DNA of 64,000 nucleotides from Novosphingobium sp. KCTC 2891 (GTDB lineage Bacteria; Pseudomonadota; Alphaproteobacteria; Sphingomonadales; Sphingomonadaceae). Numbering within the stretch: position 1 is the stretch's first letter; every line of letters starts with the position of its first letter. Shown piece after piece: positions 26,720-35,990 of this stretch. The notes beneath the pieces were generated by a model that had not been told where the DNA came from, did not search any database, and saw nothing but the letters and a program-made list of their open reading frames with translations. The DNA lies in contig NZ_JAPCZG010000001.1 of the NCBI RefSeq assembly GCF_025938155.1, forward strand, positions 414,025 to 478,024. The letters are read 5' to 3'. The position numbers and the translations under genes were made by a program.

Positions 26720-28669
26720 ATGACTGATCGATACAAGGCCATTTTGCTTTCTGCCGTGGCCATTTCCGGCTTGGCGGGCGGAACGGCGCGCGCGCAGGTT
26801 ACTTTTCCCGCTGCCGAACTGCATGCAATGGGCGCTTCCTCGGTCGCGGTGATCCTGCCGCGTGAACTGAACTGCGTCGGTCCCGATGGCGTGACCAAGC
26901 AGACGGGCAAGAATGACGGCAGCGTCTCGACCGTCTCCGAAGGCAAGTACACGGGCGTCGATGCGCCGTTCGATTGCGCGACCCGCTCGATCCAGAAGAA
27001 CATCGGCGGCGTCTATGTCTCCACCGGTTCGGGCGCGGGCAAGACCGCATGGAAGAACATCAACGCTTCCGCGTTCTTCACCGGCGCCGCGGGCGCGGTA
27101 TTTCCTTCGGCCTTCGGCTCGACGTGGAGCAACCCGCATTTCGTGATGTCGGATTCGCCGATCAGCGCGGCGGACATCAGCACGTTCAACTCGGCTGCCG
27201 TGGGCACCAAGAAGGCCGGCGCGGCGTTGCAGATCCCGCTTTATGTCCTGCCCGTGGCTGTCGCCTATAGCCCGATCTATGGTCGCAAGGTGGCCGAAAA
27301 GATCGATCTGTCGTTCAGCCTGACGCACCCGGTCGTGGTCGGCGGCGTGAAGGTGGGCGGCCTGCGCCTGTCGAAGCAGGTCTATTGCGGCATCTTCAAC
27401 GGCTACATCACCAACTGGAACGACAACTGGATCAAGGCGCTGAACACGAAGACCGTGAACGGCGTGCAGGTCGCGGTGTCGCTGATGGACCGGAAGGACA
27501 GCACGACGCGCTGGAACACCGATGGCGTTCCGATCCGGCTGGTCGGCCGTCTCGACAAATCGGGCACGACGGACATCTTCACCCGCCATCTGGCCGCGTC
27601 CTGCAACGGCGGCATCATGGGGGCCGGCAAGGCCAACAACTATCTCAATGCCGCGGAGGCGCTGCCCTACAGCACTTCGTCGGGCATCGACCTGACCTCG
27701 TTCCGCGCGGATTCGCCCTACAAGCCGTCGGGTACCGGCTTTGCCGGGACGGCCAACCTGATCAGCGGCGCGGTGTTCAACGGCACCGCCATCGACACGT
27801 CGAAGGGCGCCGAAGTGGCGGGCAAGTTCCTGCTCGCCGATGGCTCGGGCAAAGTCGTGACAGCCATCAACCTTGCTGCCGACCGGCCTTCCGCGAACTC
27901 TGCCAATGTGCTGCTAAACGGTAAGGTCGGCTATGTCGGCGCGGACTTCGTCCGGCCGTCCGCTGGCCAGACCCTCCACGCCGCCGCGCTGGAGCAGGGC
28001 CTGACCAATTCCACCCCCAACCCCGTGTTCCGGATGCCGACGGCACTGAACGCGGTCAGTGCGTTCGGAACCAAGATCCTGCCGCCGGAATCCGATGCCG
28101 CGGGTCGTTACGTCAAGGGCGGCACCTTCAGCCGCTCCAATCCGCTCGATTGGTACCAGGCGCTCTATGCCGGTGAGGCCACGCTCGCCAATCCGGCGCA
28201 GGGCTATCCGATCACCGGGACCACGCAGTTTGTCTCGGCAACCTGCTTCACCAGTTCGGCCGTGCGCAATGCGCTTACGACGTTCCTGCACGCTTCGCTC
28301 GGCTGGACCCGCGCGGACTATGCCGGCGGCCAGGTTTCTGCCGGCATGTTCACCGGCACCACCGCCGCGAGCTTTGGCCTGAAAGCGCAGATGGGCGTCG
28401 CCCCGCTGCCTGCGGCCTGGCGGCTTGCCGCGCGCGAAACCTTCCTGACCCGCTCGTTGCAGAAGGCGGCGGACGGCACGCTGCTGCGTGATCGCAAGCT
28501 CTATATCCAGAACGGCCTGCCCACGGCCACCGGCCTGGCCAAGAACAAGTCCAACCTTGTCCTTGCCGCGTCCGACCTGCCCACGACGGCCACCTCGGTG
28601 GTGAGCGGCAGGACCGTCTACAATGAAGCTGGTCCCAACCCGAACTGCACTGCCGGCGCGGGTCTCTGA
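26720..28669 (+). CDS. Large PstS-like periplasmic substrate-binding protein
   Basis: A 649-residue exported protein: signal peptide (ILLSAVAISGLAGGTARAQ), then a PBP-like region with VTFPAAELHAMGASSVAVIL, and further PstS-type segments such as KQVYCGIFNGYITNWND and RLDKSGTTDIFTRHLA, which resemble the phosphate-ligand loops of PstS (SGT motif). It is roughly twice the usual PstS length (about 340 aa); the extra length is in insertions and a long C-terminal part. No permease or ATPase genes follow, so it may be a free-standing or secreted phosphate-binding protein. AGGAAGGA precedes the ATG, a Pho-box-like repeat lies upstream, and a hairpin follows. Confidence 0.78.
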   Translation: MTDRYKAILLSAVAISGLAGGTARAQVTFPAAELHAMGASSVAVILPRELNCVGPDGVTKQTGKNDGSVSTVSEGKYTGVDAPFDCATRSIQKNIGGVYVSTGSGAGKTAWKNINASAFFTGAAGAVFPSAFGSTWSNPHFVMSDSPISAADISTFNSAAVGTKKAGAALQIPLYVLPVAVAYSPIYGRKVAEKIDLSFSLTHPVVVGGVKVGGLRLSKQVYCGIFNGYITNWNDNWIKALNTKTVNGVQVAVSLMDRKDSTTRWNTDGVPIRLVGRLDKSGTTDIFTRHLAASCNGGIMGAGKANNYLNAAEALPYSTSSGIDLTSFRADSPYKPSGTGFAGTANLISGAVFNGTAIDTSKGAEVAGKFLLADGSGKVVTAINLAADRPSANSANVLLNGKVGYVGADFVRPSAGQTLHAAALEQGLTNSTPNPVFRMPTALNAVSAFGTKILPPESDAAGRYVKGGTFSRSNPLDWYQALYAGEATLANPAQGYPITGTTQFVSATCFTSSAVRNALTTFLHASLGWTRADYAGGQVSAGMFTGTTAASFGLKAQMGVAPLPAAWRLAARETFLTRSLQKAADGTLLRDRKLYIQNGLPTATGLAKNKSNLVLAASDLPTTATSVVSGRTVYNEAGPNPNCTAGAGL

Positions 28670-28694
28670 TCTCTCGCCTTGCGGCGTGAATGGC

Positions 28695-28728
28695 GCGGCC
28701 CTGGAGCGATCCGGGGCCGCGTTCGTTT
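28695..28728 (+). terminator. Probable terminator of the PstS-like gene
   Basis: 11-bp stem GCGGCCCTGGA-GCGA-TCCGGGGCCGC (one G-T pair) followed by a weak T-rich stretch (GTTCGTTT). The stem resembles the terminator after the upstream fragment, as expected for duplicated genes. Confidence 0.75.
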
Positions 28729-28792
28729 GCGGGGAAAGGTGGTTCGGGTTTCATTTTGCCACCTGTCCCCGGGTTGATTTCCTGCTAATCAG

Positions 28793-28804
28793 TCGGTCGA
28801 TTAA
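28793..28804. promoter_or_regulatory. Operator-like motif in front of the first ACAD pair
   Basis: TCGGTCGATTAA (reverse TTAATCGACCGA), within the longer imperfect dyad TAATC-8 nt-GATTA at 28786-28803. It lies 70 bases before the acyl-CoA dehydrogenase start. A similar element, TTGATCGGTTAA at 39690, precedes the second ACAD block; on the reverse strand both read TTAAYCGAYCRA. Typical of TetR- or FadR-type operators. Confidence 0.45.
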
Positions 28805-28873
28805 CACGGCGCGATGGTCGCTTGCCCGCTGAGTCGGCGGGAAGGGCACCGGGCGCACAACGGGAGAGGCACC

Positions 28874-30073
28874 TTGAATCTTGAATTCAGCCCCGAGGAA
28901 ATCGCGTTCCGCGACGAAGTGCGTGCTTTCATCGCCGAAAGCTATCCCGCGCAGCTGCGCGGCAAGCAGGACGAGGGCGACGACCTGACCAAGGAGGACT
29001 TCCTCTCGTGGCACCGCGTGCTGGCCGCCAAGGGCTGGATCGCGCCGGCCTGGCCGGTGGAATACGGCGGCCCCGGCTGGACCGCGACGCAGCGCTACAT
29101 CTGGTCGGAAGAAACCGCGCGTGCCGATTGCATCCGCATCATGCCCTTCGGCATCACCATGGTCGGCCCGGTGATCTACACGTTCGGCACGGCCGAGCAG
29201 AAGGCCCGCTTCCTGCCGCGCATCCTTTCGGGCGAAGACTGGTGGTGCCAGGGTTATTCGGAGCCGGGCGCAGGATCGGACCTTGCTTCGCTGCGCACCC
29301 GCGCGGTGCTGACCGATGACGGCCAGCACTATATCGTCAATGGCCAGAAGACCTGGACCACCATGGCGCAGCACGCCGACTGGGGCTTCTTCCTTGTCCG
29401 CACCAATCCGGACGCCAAGCAGCAGGAAGGCATCAGCTTCCTGCTGATCGACATGAAGACGCCCGGCATCACCGTGCGCCCGATCATCACGCTGGGCGGC
29501 GAGCACGAAGTCAACGAGGTGTTCCTCGAAGACGTGAAGGTGCCGGTCGAAAACCGCATCTACGAAGAAAACAAGGGCTGGACCTGCGCCAAGTTCCTGC
29601 TCGCCCACGAACGCGCCGGGATCGCGGGCGTGGCCGCGTCGAAGCGCGGGATCGAGCGCATCCGCGACATCGCCGGCACCGAGATGGACGGCGACAGGCC
29701 GCTGCTCGCCAACCCGTTCTATCGCCGCAAGGTGGCCGAGCTGGAAATGGATCTGACCGCGCTCGAATTCACCGAGCTGCGCACACTGGCCAACGAGGCG
29801 TCGGGCAAGGGCTCGGGTGCGGAAGCCAACGTGCTCAAGATCAAGGGGTCGGAAATCCAGCAGCGCATCACCGAATTGGCGCTGGAAGCGGCGGGCCACT
29901 ACGGCGCGCCCTATTTCCGCGGCTTCGGCGAAGGCGACAACGAGCATCCGATCGGTCCCGACTGGGCCACGCGCACCGCGCCCAGCTATTTCAACATGCG
30001 CAAGACCACGATCTATGGCGGGTCCAACGAAGTGCAGCGCAACATCATCGCCAAGATGGTCCTCGGCCTCTGA
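28874..30073 (+). CDS. Acyl-CoA dehydrogenase, long subunit of pair 1
   Basis: A 399-residue FAD enzyme of the ACAD superfamily. Visible are the FAD/substrate loop WWCQGYSEPGAGSDLAS, the KTWTTMAQHADW segment and the C-terminal IYGGSNEVQRNII. The MCAD-type catalytic Glu of YEGT is Gly here; the likely base is the Glu of AHERAG, the helix-G position used in IVD-type enzymes (inference). It starts with TTG (28874) behind GGGAGAGG; the first ATG upstream (28814) would add a non-homologous extension. The second ACAD gene follows 37 bases on, and such neighbours often form heteromeric enzymes. Substrate unknown. Confidence 0.9.
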   Translation: MNLEFSPEEIAFRDEVRAFIAESYPAQLRGKQDEGDDLTKEDFLSWHRVLAAKGWIAPAWPVEYGGPGWTATQRYIWSEETARADCIRIMPFGITMVGPVIYTFGTAEQKARFLPRILSGEDWWCQGYSEPGAGSDLASLRTRAVLTDDGQHYIVNGQKTWTTMAQHADWGFFLVRTNPDAKQQEGISFLLIDMKTPGITVRPIITLGGEHEVNEVFLEDVKVPVENRIYEENKGWTCAKFLLAHERAGIAGVAASKRGIERIRDIAGTEMDGDRPLLANPFYRRKVAELEMDLTALEFTELRTLANEASGKGSGAEANVLKIKGSEIQQRITELALEAAGHYGAPYFRGFGEGDNEHPIGPDWATRTAPSYFNMRKTTIYGGSNEVQRNIIAKMVLGL

Positions 30074-30110
30074 GCTGAGCAACGAAGGCCGACGGAGAGG
30101 ACAAGACACA

Positions 30111-31241
30111 ATGGACCTGAGCTTTACCGAAACCCAGGATATGCTGCGCGATACGCTGGCGCGCTTTCTGGCGGATACCTACGACTTTGAAACCCGCAAG
30201 AAGATGCTCGAACGCCCCGAGGGCCGCGATCCCGGCATCTGGCGCGCGCTGGCGACCGAGCTTGGCATCCTGTCCGCGCCGTTCGCCGAGGAGCACGGCG
30301 GCATGGGCGGCGGCGCGATCGAGAACATGATCGTGATGGAGGAACTGGGCAAGGTCATCGCGATCGAGCCGTATCTCCAGACCGTGGTGATCGGCGGCAA
30401 TGCGCTGAAGTATGCGGGCGGCACCCACGCGAGCGCGCTGATTCCGGCGATCATCGGCGGCGAGGCGATTTTCGCTTTCGCTTATGCCGAGCCGAAGGGG
30501 CGCTACGATCTGGCCCGGATCGAAACCACCGCCAAGAAGGACGGTGCGGGCTATGTGCTGAACGGCCACAAGGCGGTGGTCTATGCCGCGCCCTGGGCAA
30601 CGCACCTGCTGGTCACCGCGCGCACCGGCGGTTCGGGCAGCGATCGCGGGGGCGTGGAACTGTTCCTCGTCGATGCGAAAAGCGCCGGGATTACCCGACG
30701 TGACTATCCCACCGTGGACGGCTGTCAGGCGAGCGAAGTCTATTTCGAGAACGTCGCGCTGCCGGGCGATGCGCTGCTGCCGGGCGGTCTGGACCTGATC
30801 GAGCGGCTGGTGGATGACGCCACCATGGCGATCTGCGCCGAAGGGCAGGGTGCAGGCCGCAAGCTGCACGAACTGACGCTGGCCTACACCAAGGAGCGCA
30901 AGCAGTTCGGCCAGCCGATCGGCAAGTTCCAGGCGCTCCAGTTCCGTCTTGCCGACATGATGGTGGAAGCGGAGCAGATCCAGTCGATGACGCTGATGGG
31001 CACGCTCAAGCTGGATACCCCGGCGAACGAGCGCAAGGCCGCGGTCAGCCTCGCCAAGGCCAAGGTGGCCAAGTCGCTGCGTTTCATCGGCCAGAACGCG
31101 GTCCAGACGCACGGCGGCATCGGCATCACCATCGAACTCGCCGCAGGCCACTACTTCAAGCGCATGACGATGATCGAGAGCCAGTTCGGCCCGGCCGACC
31201 ACCATCTCGAACGCTACGAGGCGCTGACGATGCCTGCATGA
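30111..31241 (+). CDS. Acyl-CoA dehydrogenase, short subunit of pair 1
   Basis: A 376-residue ACAD with the N-terminal helical domain (MDLSFTETQDMLRDTLARFL), a middle beta-domain (GYVLNGHKAVVYAAPWATHL) and the C-terminal helical domain (TKERKQFGQPIGKFQALQFR, QTHGGIGITIELAAGHYFKR). It lacks the Y-x-G-T/S-N-E-V-Q C-terminal motif of its partner. In steroid- and acyl-chain-degrading bacteria such long/short pairs assemble into alpha2beta2 enzymes; that is my inference here. The ATG at 30111 follows GGAGAGG. Confidence 0.9.
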   Translation: MDLSFTETQDMLRDTLARFLADTYDFETRKKMLERPEGRDPGIWRALATELGILSAPFAEEHGGMGGGAIENMIVMEELGKVIAIEPYLQTVVIGGNALKYAGGTHASALIPAIIGGEAIFAFAYAEPKGRYDLARIETTAKKDGAGYVLNGHKAVVYAAPWATHLLVTARTGGSGSDRGGVELFLVDAKSAGITRRDYPTVDGCQASEVYFENVALPGDALLPGGLDLIERLVDDATMAICAEGQGAGRKLHELTLAYTKERKQFGQPIGKFQALQFRLADMMVEAEQIQSMTLMGTLKLDTPANERKAAVSLAKAKVAKSLRFIGQNAVQTHGGIGITIELAAGHYFKRMTMIESQFGPADHHLERYEALTMPA

Positions 31242-31330
31242 TTGCAGAGATGCGGCGGGCAGGGGCGGCCAACGTCCCGCCCGCCGCGATTTACAGTCCG
31301 ATGAGGACACGTTCCGGGAGGGGACGCACC

Positions 31331-33274
31331 ATGATCCATCCGCGTTTTGCGCTGGCCGCCACCCTGTTGCTTGCCGTCGCCCCCATCTCTGTAGCCGCTG
31401 CTCCCGATCCGGACGCAGCCACGCCGGCCACGCGCGCGGCCAACGCCGCCGCGCTCGCCGATGCGCCGCTGGGCGACACGCGTGACGAGGCATTTGCGGC
31501 GCGGGGCTTTGTCGCGACGCGTAAGGATCCGCTGATCCGGGACGCGGATGGGGCCGTGGTCTGGAACCTCGACGCTTTCCGCTTCCTGGCGGGCAAGGCG
31601 CCCGATACCGTCAATCCCAGCTTGTGGCGCCATGCCGGTCTGCTTGCGCGGCATGGCCTGTTCAAGGTGACCGACCGGATCTGGCAGGTGCGCGGCTTTG
31701 ACGTCTCGAACCTGACGTTCGTGCGCGGCGACAAGGGCTGGATCGTGATCGACACCGGCACCACCGTCGAAACCGCAAGGGCGGCGTGGGATCTCGTGAT
31801 CGAGAGGCTGGGCAAGGCGCCCGTCACAGCGGTGATCTACACACACAGCCACGTCGATCACTTCGGCGGAACGGCGGCTTTCACCGCGGATCTCGCACCC
31901 GGTGCGCCGATCGTGGCGCCCAAGGGTTTCCGCGAGGCGGCCATCTCCGAGAATGTCATCGCGGGGCCGGCGATGGCCCGCCGCGCCAGCTACCAGTTCG
32001 GCATTCCGCTGGGCAAGGGACCGACCCAGTCGCTCGGCTCGGGCATTGGGGTGGGCACCCCGGTCGGCACGCAGACGCTGGTTCCCCCCACGCAGGAAGT
32101 AGATGCGACGGGAACGGTGCTGGTGCTCGACGGCGTGAAGATCCTGTTCCAGTTCACGCCGGGCACCGAGGCCCCGGCGGAAATGAACCTCGGCTTCCCC
32201 GACTGGAAAGTCGTCGACATGGCCGAGAACGCCAATGTCACGCAGCACAACATCCTTACCCCGCGCGGCGCCGTGATCCGCAATGCACGGGCCTGGGCGC
32301 AGGGGCTGACCGAGGCGATCGATGTTTTCGCGGGGTCCGATACGCAGATCACCAGCCACGGGTGGCCGCGCTTCGGCGCGGGGGAGATCACCGATTACCT
32401 TGGCAAGCACCGCGATGCCTACGCCTATCTGCACGACCAGACCGTGCGGTTGATGAACAAGGGGCTGACCGGGCCGGAGATCGCCGCGCGGCTCAAGCTG
32501 CCGCCCGCGCTCCAGAAGGAATGGTACGACCGGCCCTACTATGGTTCGCTCAGCTTCAATGCCCGCGCGGTCTATCAATACTACCTGGGCTGGTACGATG
32601 CGAACCCGGTCCACCTCGCGCCGCTTCCGCCGGAAGATGGGGGAAAGCGCTATGTCGAGGCGCTGGGCGGCGCGGCGCGGGTGCGCGCACTCGCGCAGGC
32701 GGCGTTCGACAAGGGCGACTATGCCTGGGCCGCCGAACTGCTCGACAAGGCGGTCTTCGCCGATCCGGCGGATCAGGAGGCCCGTGCGTTGCTGGCACGC
32801 TGCTATCGCCAGATGGCGTGGAGCAGCGAGAATGCGATCTGGCGCAATATGTATCTGACCGGTGCGCAGGAACTGGTCGGCGGGGTAAAACCGATCGAGG
32901 CTGCGGGACGCTCGACGCTTGCCGCCTCGCTGCCGCCGACCGACCTGTTCGACGTGCTGGCCACGCGGCTCGATCCGGAGAAGGTGGGCAGCGGCGCGGT
33001 GCGGCTGGGCTTCACATTCCCTGACCGCGCCGTATCCTACACGCTGGTCGTCGCCAACGGCGTGCTCACGCATCGCCCCGGTCTTGTCGGCACGCCCGAT
33101 GCCAGGTTGACCGTGAAATATCCCGATCTCGCCGCCGCCCTGCTGCGCGGCCAGCCGCTGGCGGCCAAGGTCGCTGCGGGCGAGGCGAGCATCGCCGGCG
33201 ATCCGGCGGCGTTCGGCCGGCTGACTGCTTGGCTCGACAAGCCCGAGCCGCTGTTTCCCATCGTCACCCCCTGA
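31331..33274 (+). CDS. Alkyl-sulfatase-like metallo-beta-lactamase-fold hydrolase (SdsA1/BDS1 type)
   Basis: A 647-residue exported hydrolase. After a signal peptide (FALAATLLLAVAPISVAAA) comes a metallo-beta-lactamase domain with the metal motif THSHVDHFGG (His172, His174, Asp176, His177), then the dimerisation region with YYLGWYDANPVHLAPLPPE and a C-terminal SCP2-like domain (SVGFTFPD-type strand pattern). This order matches class III alkyl sulfatases, which release primary or secondary alcohols from alkyl sulfates in the periplasm. In this context it could feed alcohols into the neighbouring acyl-CoA pathway. Head of a two-gene unit with the thiolase, 10 bases apart. Confidence 0.88.
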   Translation: MIHPRFALAATLLLAVAPISVAAAPDPDAATPATRAANAAALADAPLGDTRDEAFAARGFVATRKDPLIRDADGAVVWNLDAFRFLAGKAPDTVNPSLWRHAGLLARHGLFKVTDRIWQVRGFDVSNLTFVRGDKGWIVIDTGTTVETARAAWDLVIERLGKAPVTAVIYTHSHVDHFGGTAAFTADLAPGAPIVAPKGFREAAISENVIAGPAMARRASYQFGIPLGKGPTQSLGSGIGVGTPVGTQTLVPPTQEVDATGTVLVLDGVKILFQFTPGTEAPAEMNLGFPDWKVVDMAENANVTQHNILTPRGAVIRNARAWAQGLTEAIDVFAGSDTQITSHGWPRFGAGEITDYLGKHRDAYAYLHDQTVRLMNKGLTGPEIAARLKLPPALQKEWYDRPYYGSLSFNARAVYQYYLGWYDANPVHLAPLPPEDGGKRYVEALGGAARVRALAQAAFDKGDYAWAAELLDKAVFADPADQEARALLARCYRQMAWSSENAIWRNMYLTGAQELVGGVKPIEAAGRSTLAASLPPTDLFDVLATRLDPEKVGSGAVRLGFTFPDRAVSYTLVVANGVLTHRPGLVGTPDARLTVKYPDLAAALLRGQPLAAKVAAGEASIAGDPAAFGRLTAWLDKPEPLFPIVTP

Positions 33275-33284
33275 AGGACACGCC

Positions 33285-34538
33285 ATGACGCAGGCCTACA
33301 TCGTCGATGCGGTGCGCACCCCGCGCGGGATCGGCAAGCCGGGGAAGGGCGCGCTGGCCCACCTGCACCCGCAGGATCTGGGCGCCACGGTGCTGCGCGC
33401 GCTGCGCGATCGCAATGCACTCGATACCGGGCGCGTGGATGATATCGTGTGGTCGTGCAGCCAGCAGCGCGGCAAGCAGGGCGGCGACCTTGGGCGGCTC
33501 TCGGCGCTCTGGGCGGGCTATGATGTCCGCGCCAGCGGCGTCACGCTGGACCGGTTCTGCGGCGGCGGGATCACCTCGGTGGGCTTTGCGGCCGGGCAGA
33601 TCATGGCCGGGTTCGAGGACGTGGTGATCGCCGGCGGTACCGAGATGATGAGCCACCACCAGGAGGCTGACGGCTGGGAGCGCGGAACACCCTTCGCGGA
33701 GCTTGGCCGCGCGCGCGGCAACTATGCGCTCTATGATGAACACCCGATCTCGGCCGTGGGCGTTGCCGCCGATGCCATCGCCGCGATGGAAGGCATTGCT
33801 CGCGCCGATCTGGAGGCGCTGGGCGTCGAAAGCCAGCGCCGCGCGAAAGTGGCCATCGACGAGGGCCGCTTCGCGCGCAGCCTTGTTCCCGTCCACAACC
33901 GCGATGGCACACTCGCGCTCGATCACGACGAATATCCCCGCCCGGAAACGACCGCCGAAACGCTCGCCGCGCTGAAGCCGGCGTTCGTGGCGATGGAGCA
34001 GGTGCCCGCCGCACCCGATGGCACCACGATGCGCCAGATGATCGAGCGCAAGTATCCCGATTTGCGCTGGGAGCCCGTGCACCACGTGGGCACCAGCTCG
34101 GGCGTGGTCGATGGCTCGGCGGCGCTGCTGCTGGCATCCGAACAGGCCTTGGCGGCGAACGGGTGGACGCCGCGCGCGCGGATCGTCACGTCGGTCAACG
34201 CGGGGGACTGCCCCACGCTGATCCTCAATGCGCCGGTGCCCGCAGCGCGCAAGGCGCTCGCGCGTGCCGGGCTGACCGTAGCCGACATCGACGTGTGGGA
34301 AATCAACGAGGCTTTTGCCGTGGTAACGGAAAAGGCGATCCGCGACCTCGGGATCGACCGCGCGAAGGTGAACATCAACGGCGGGGCGATCGCGCTGGGC
34401 CATCCCATCGGTGCGACCGGCTCGATCCTCATCGGCACCGCGCTTGATGAACTGGAGCGTTCGGGCGGCCGCTATGCGCTGGTCACGATGTGCGCGTTCG
34501 GCGGTATGGCCCCGGCGGTGATCATCGAACGGATCTAG
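33285..34538 (+). CDS. Thiolase (acetyl-CoA C-acyltransferase)
   Basis: A 417-residue thiolase. The nucleophilic cysteine is Cys92 in LDRFCGGGIT, the catalytic His is in ALGHPIGATGS (~373) and the second cysteine in MCAFGGM (~403). The last motif differs from the usual CIGGG, a variation seen in some degradative thiolases. It cleaves 3-ketoacyl-CoA to acetyl-CoA or propionyl-CoA and a shortened acyl-CoA; biosynthetic use is possible but less likely beside ACADs. The ATG is preceded by GAAGGA. Confidence 0.92.
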   Translation: MTQAYIVDAVRTPRGIGKPGKGALAHLHPQDLGATVLRALRDRNALDTGRVDDIVWSCSQQRGKQGGDLGRLSALWAGYDVRASGVTLDRFCGGGITSVGFAAGQIMAGFEDVVIAGGTEMMSHHQEADGWERGTPFAELGRARGNYALYDEHPISAVGVAADAIAAMEGIARADLEALGVESQRRAKVAIDEGRFARSLVPVHNRDGTLALDHDEYPRPETTAETLAALKPAFVAMEQVPAAPDGTTMRQMIERKYPDLRWEPVHHVGTSSGVVDGSAALLLASEQALAANGWTPRARIVTSVNAGDCPTLILNAPVPAARKALARAGLTVADIDVWEINEAFAVVTEKAIRDLGIDRAKVNINGGAIALGHPIGATGSILIGTALDELERSGGRYALVTMCAFGGMAPAVIIERI

Positions 34539-34549
34539 CGTTTCGCAGG

Positions 34550-35002
34550 TCAGGCGAAGGCTAGCGCCAGCGTGAGAAGGCCCAATCCGGCTGACAGCGC
34601 GGCTCGAAGTGCGAGCCAATCCTTCGGCAAAGTGCTGTGCGGCGCCAGTCTGCGGTCGACCAGCGGGCTTGCCAGCAAGGTGAGGCCCAGCACCACCAGC
34701 GACGGACCCGGCCAGCGCCACCCCAGGCACCAGGGCAGCACGGCTGCGAAAGCGATCAGGCTCGGCGCGACGGCAACGGCATGGGCACGCCACGACGGCG
34801 TGCGCTGAGTCATGGCCTGCACCCACCAAAGTCCGCCGAGGAACGAGAGGATGAGCGCGGCGTAGAGGCACCCCGCCGCCAGCGCAGCCCAGCGCCACGA
34901 GGACCACGCGGCCACCAGGGCTGCCGCTTGCGGCGCCAGCCCGGCCATGCCGAGCCACAACGCGGGCCGGGGTAAGCGATGATGTCCCGGCATGGCCGTC
35001 AT
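34550..35002 (-). CDS. DUF3429 membrane protein
   Basis: A 150-residue protein with about five hydrophobic segments and the DUF3429 pattern (LWLGMAGLAPQAAAL, LYAALILSFLGGLWWVQAM, LTLLASPLVDRRLAP). Function unknown; in other proteobacteria this family tends to sit near light- or stress-responsive genes. The start overlaps the stop of the FAD-oxidoreductase gene (ATGA), so it is the last gene of the folE-led operon. An internal ATG at 34993 is less likely. It converges on the thiolase gene with 11 bases between them. Confidence 0.8.
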   Translation of the reverse strand: MTAMPGHHRLPRPALWLGMAGLAPQAAALVAAWSSWRWAALAAGCLYAALILSFLGGLWWVQAMTQRTPSWRAHAVAVAPSLIAFAAVLPWCLGWRWPGPSLVVLGLTLLASPLVDRRLAPHSTLPKDWLALRAALSAGLGLLTLALAFA

Positions 35003-35976
35003 CGCGCGGCCGCTCCCACGCGGCTATCCGTGGAAAAAGCAGCGGCGGCGATCGCTCCGCCAAGCTGGTGTCCCGAAAGCCACGCCTGTTCAACGCGCGG
35101 TCCGCCGAGCCAGTCACCGCAAGCGCCAAGGCCGAGCTGCTCATTCCACAGGAAGCCCGTGCCGGCATCGCCTGAGCGGGCATAGCGCCAGCGATGCGCC
35201 ACGCAGGACAGCGGCGGGGGCAGGGCGGTGCCCACCGCCTGCGCCAGCGCTTCCAGCAAAGCGGCGGCGACGGCATCGGCCGGGTTTTCCAGATGGGCGC
35301 GGCTCCATGCGGGCGAGGCATGAACGATCCACGCCTCCGGGCCTTGCCGACCTGGTTTGGCGGAATTGCGCGCCGCCCATGCAATTGGTCCCCGATCGCG
35401 CAGGATCGGGGGTCCCGCCAGCGGCTCGGGGAATGCGAACATTCCTGCCCAGCACGGTTCCGACGGGCAGCGTACCGCGGCGCGCGCCATGGCCAGGTCG
35501 CTCAGCCCCAGCAGCGACGCGGCCTGCTCCGCCGGCAGCGCAACCACAACATGGTCGAACGGGCCGGCGGTGCTTCCCTCAAGCAGCAGGTGCCACCCGT
35601 CCGCCTTTCGGGCCATGCCGCGCACGAACGCACCCTGCGCGATATCGAGTTGCTGCGCGAGATGGCGGGGCAGCGCATTCATGCCCGGCACGCCCACCCA
35701 TGCGTCAGCCCCGGCCTCCGGCCAGCGCGCGACGATCCCGGCTCTGGACCAGTCTTCGACGTGCCGGGCGAACAGCGCATCGCGCGCGGTGAAATATTGT
35801 GCGCCGTGGTCGAACGAGGCCTCGCCGATCTCGGTGGACACACGGCGGGTGGAAAGGCGTCCGCCGGGGCCGCGTCCCTTGTCGAAAAGGCGGACGTGCG
35901 CTCCGGACGCGGACAAGGCCTCGGCGCAGGCGAGGCCGGCGATGCCGGCGCCGATGATGGCAATCTTGGGCGACAT
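34999..35976 (-). CDS. Renalase-like NAD(P)/FAD-dependent oxidoreductase
   Basis: A 325-residue flavoprotein with an N-terminal Rossmann dinucleotide fold (IAIIGAGIAGLACAEAL, residues 5-21) and the GRGPGGRLSTRR segment typical of renalase/amine-oxidase-like proteins, then FDHGAQYFTARD. A second FAD-contact region near the C-terminus reads LGACGDWLGGPRVEQAWLSG. The natural substrate of these bacterial proteins is unclear; renalases oxidise off-target reduced nicotinamide isomers. It lies 14 bases behind folE and overlaps the DUF3429 gene, so the three are one transcription unit. Confidence 0.87.
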   Translation of the reverse strand: MSPKIAIIGAGIAGLACAEALSASGAHVRLFDKGRGPGGRLSTRRVSTEIGEASFDHGAQYFTARDALFARHVEDWSRAGIVARWPEAGADAWVGVPGMNALPRHLAQQLDIAQGAFVRGMARKADGWHLLLEGSTAGPFDHVVVALPAEQAASLLGLSDLAMARAAVRCPSEPCWAGMFAFPEPLAGPPILRDRGPIAWAARNSAKPGRQGPEAWIVHASPAWSRAHLENPADAVAAALLEALAQAVGTALPPPLSCVAHRWRYARSGDAGTGFLWNEQLGLGACGDWLGGPRVEQAWLSGHQLGGAIAAAAFSTDSRVGAAAR

Positions 35977-35990
35977 GTTTGTGATCCGGC

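Noticed and set aside
28874..30073. Idea that this acyl-CoA dehydrogenase is inactive because the YEGT Glu is Gly
   Set aside because: A Glu at the helix-G position (AHERAG), used by IVD-type enzymes, is present, so activity cannot be excluded.
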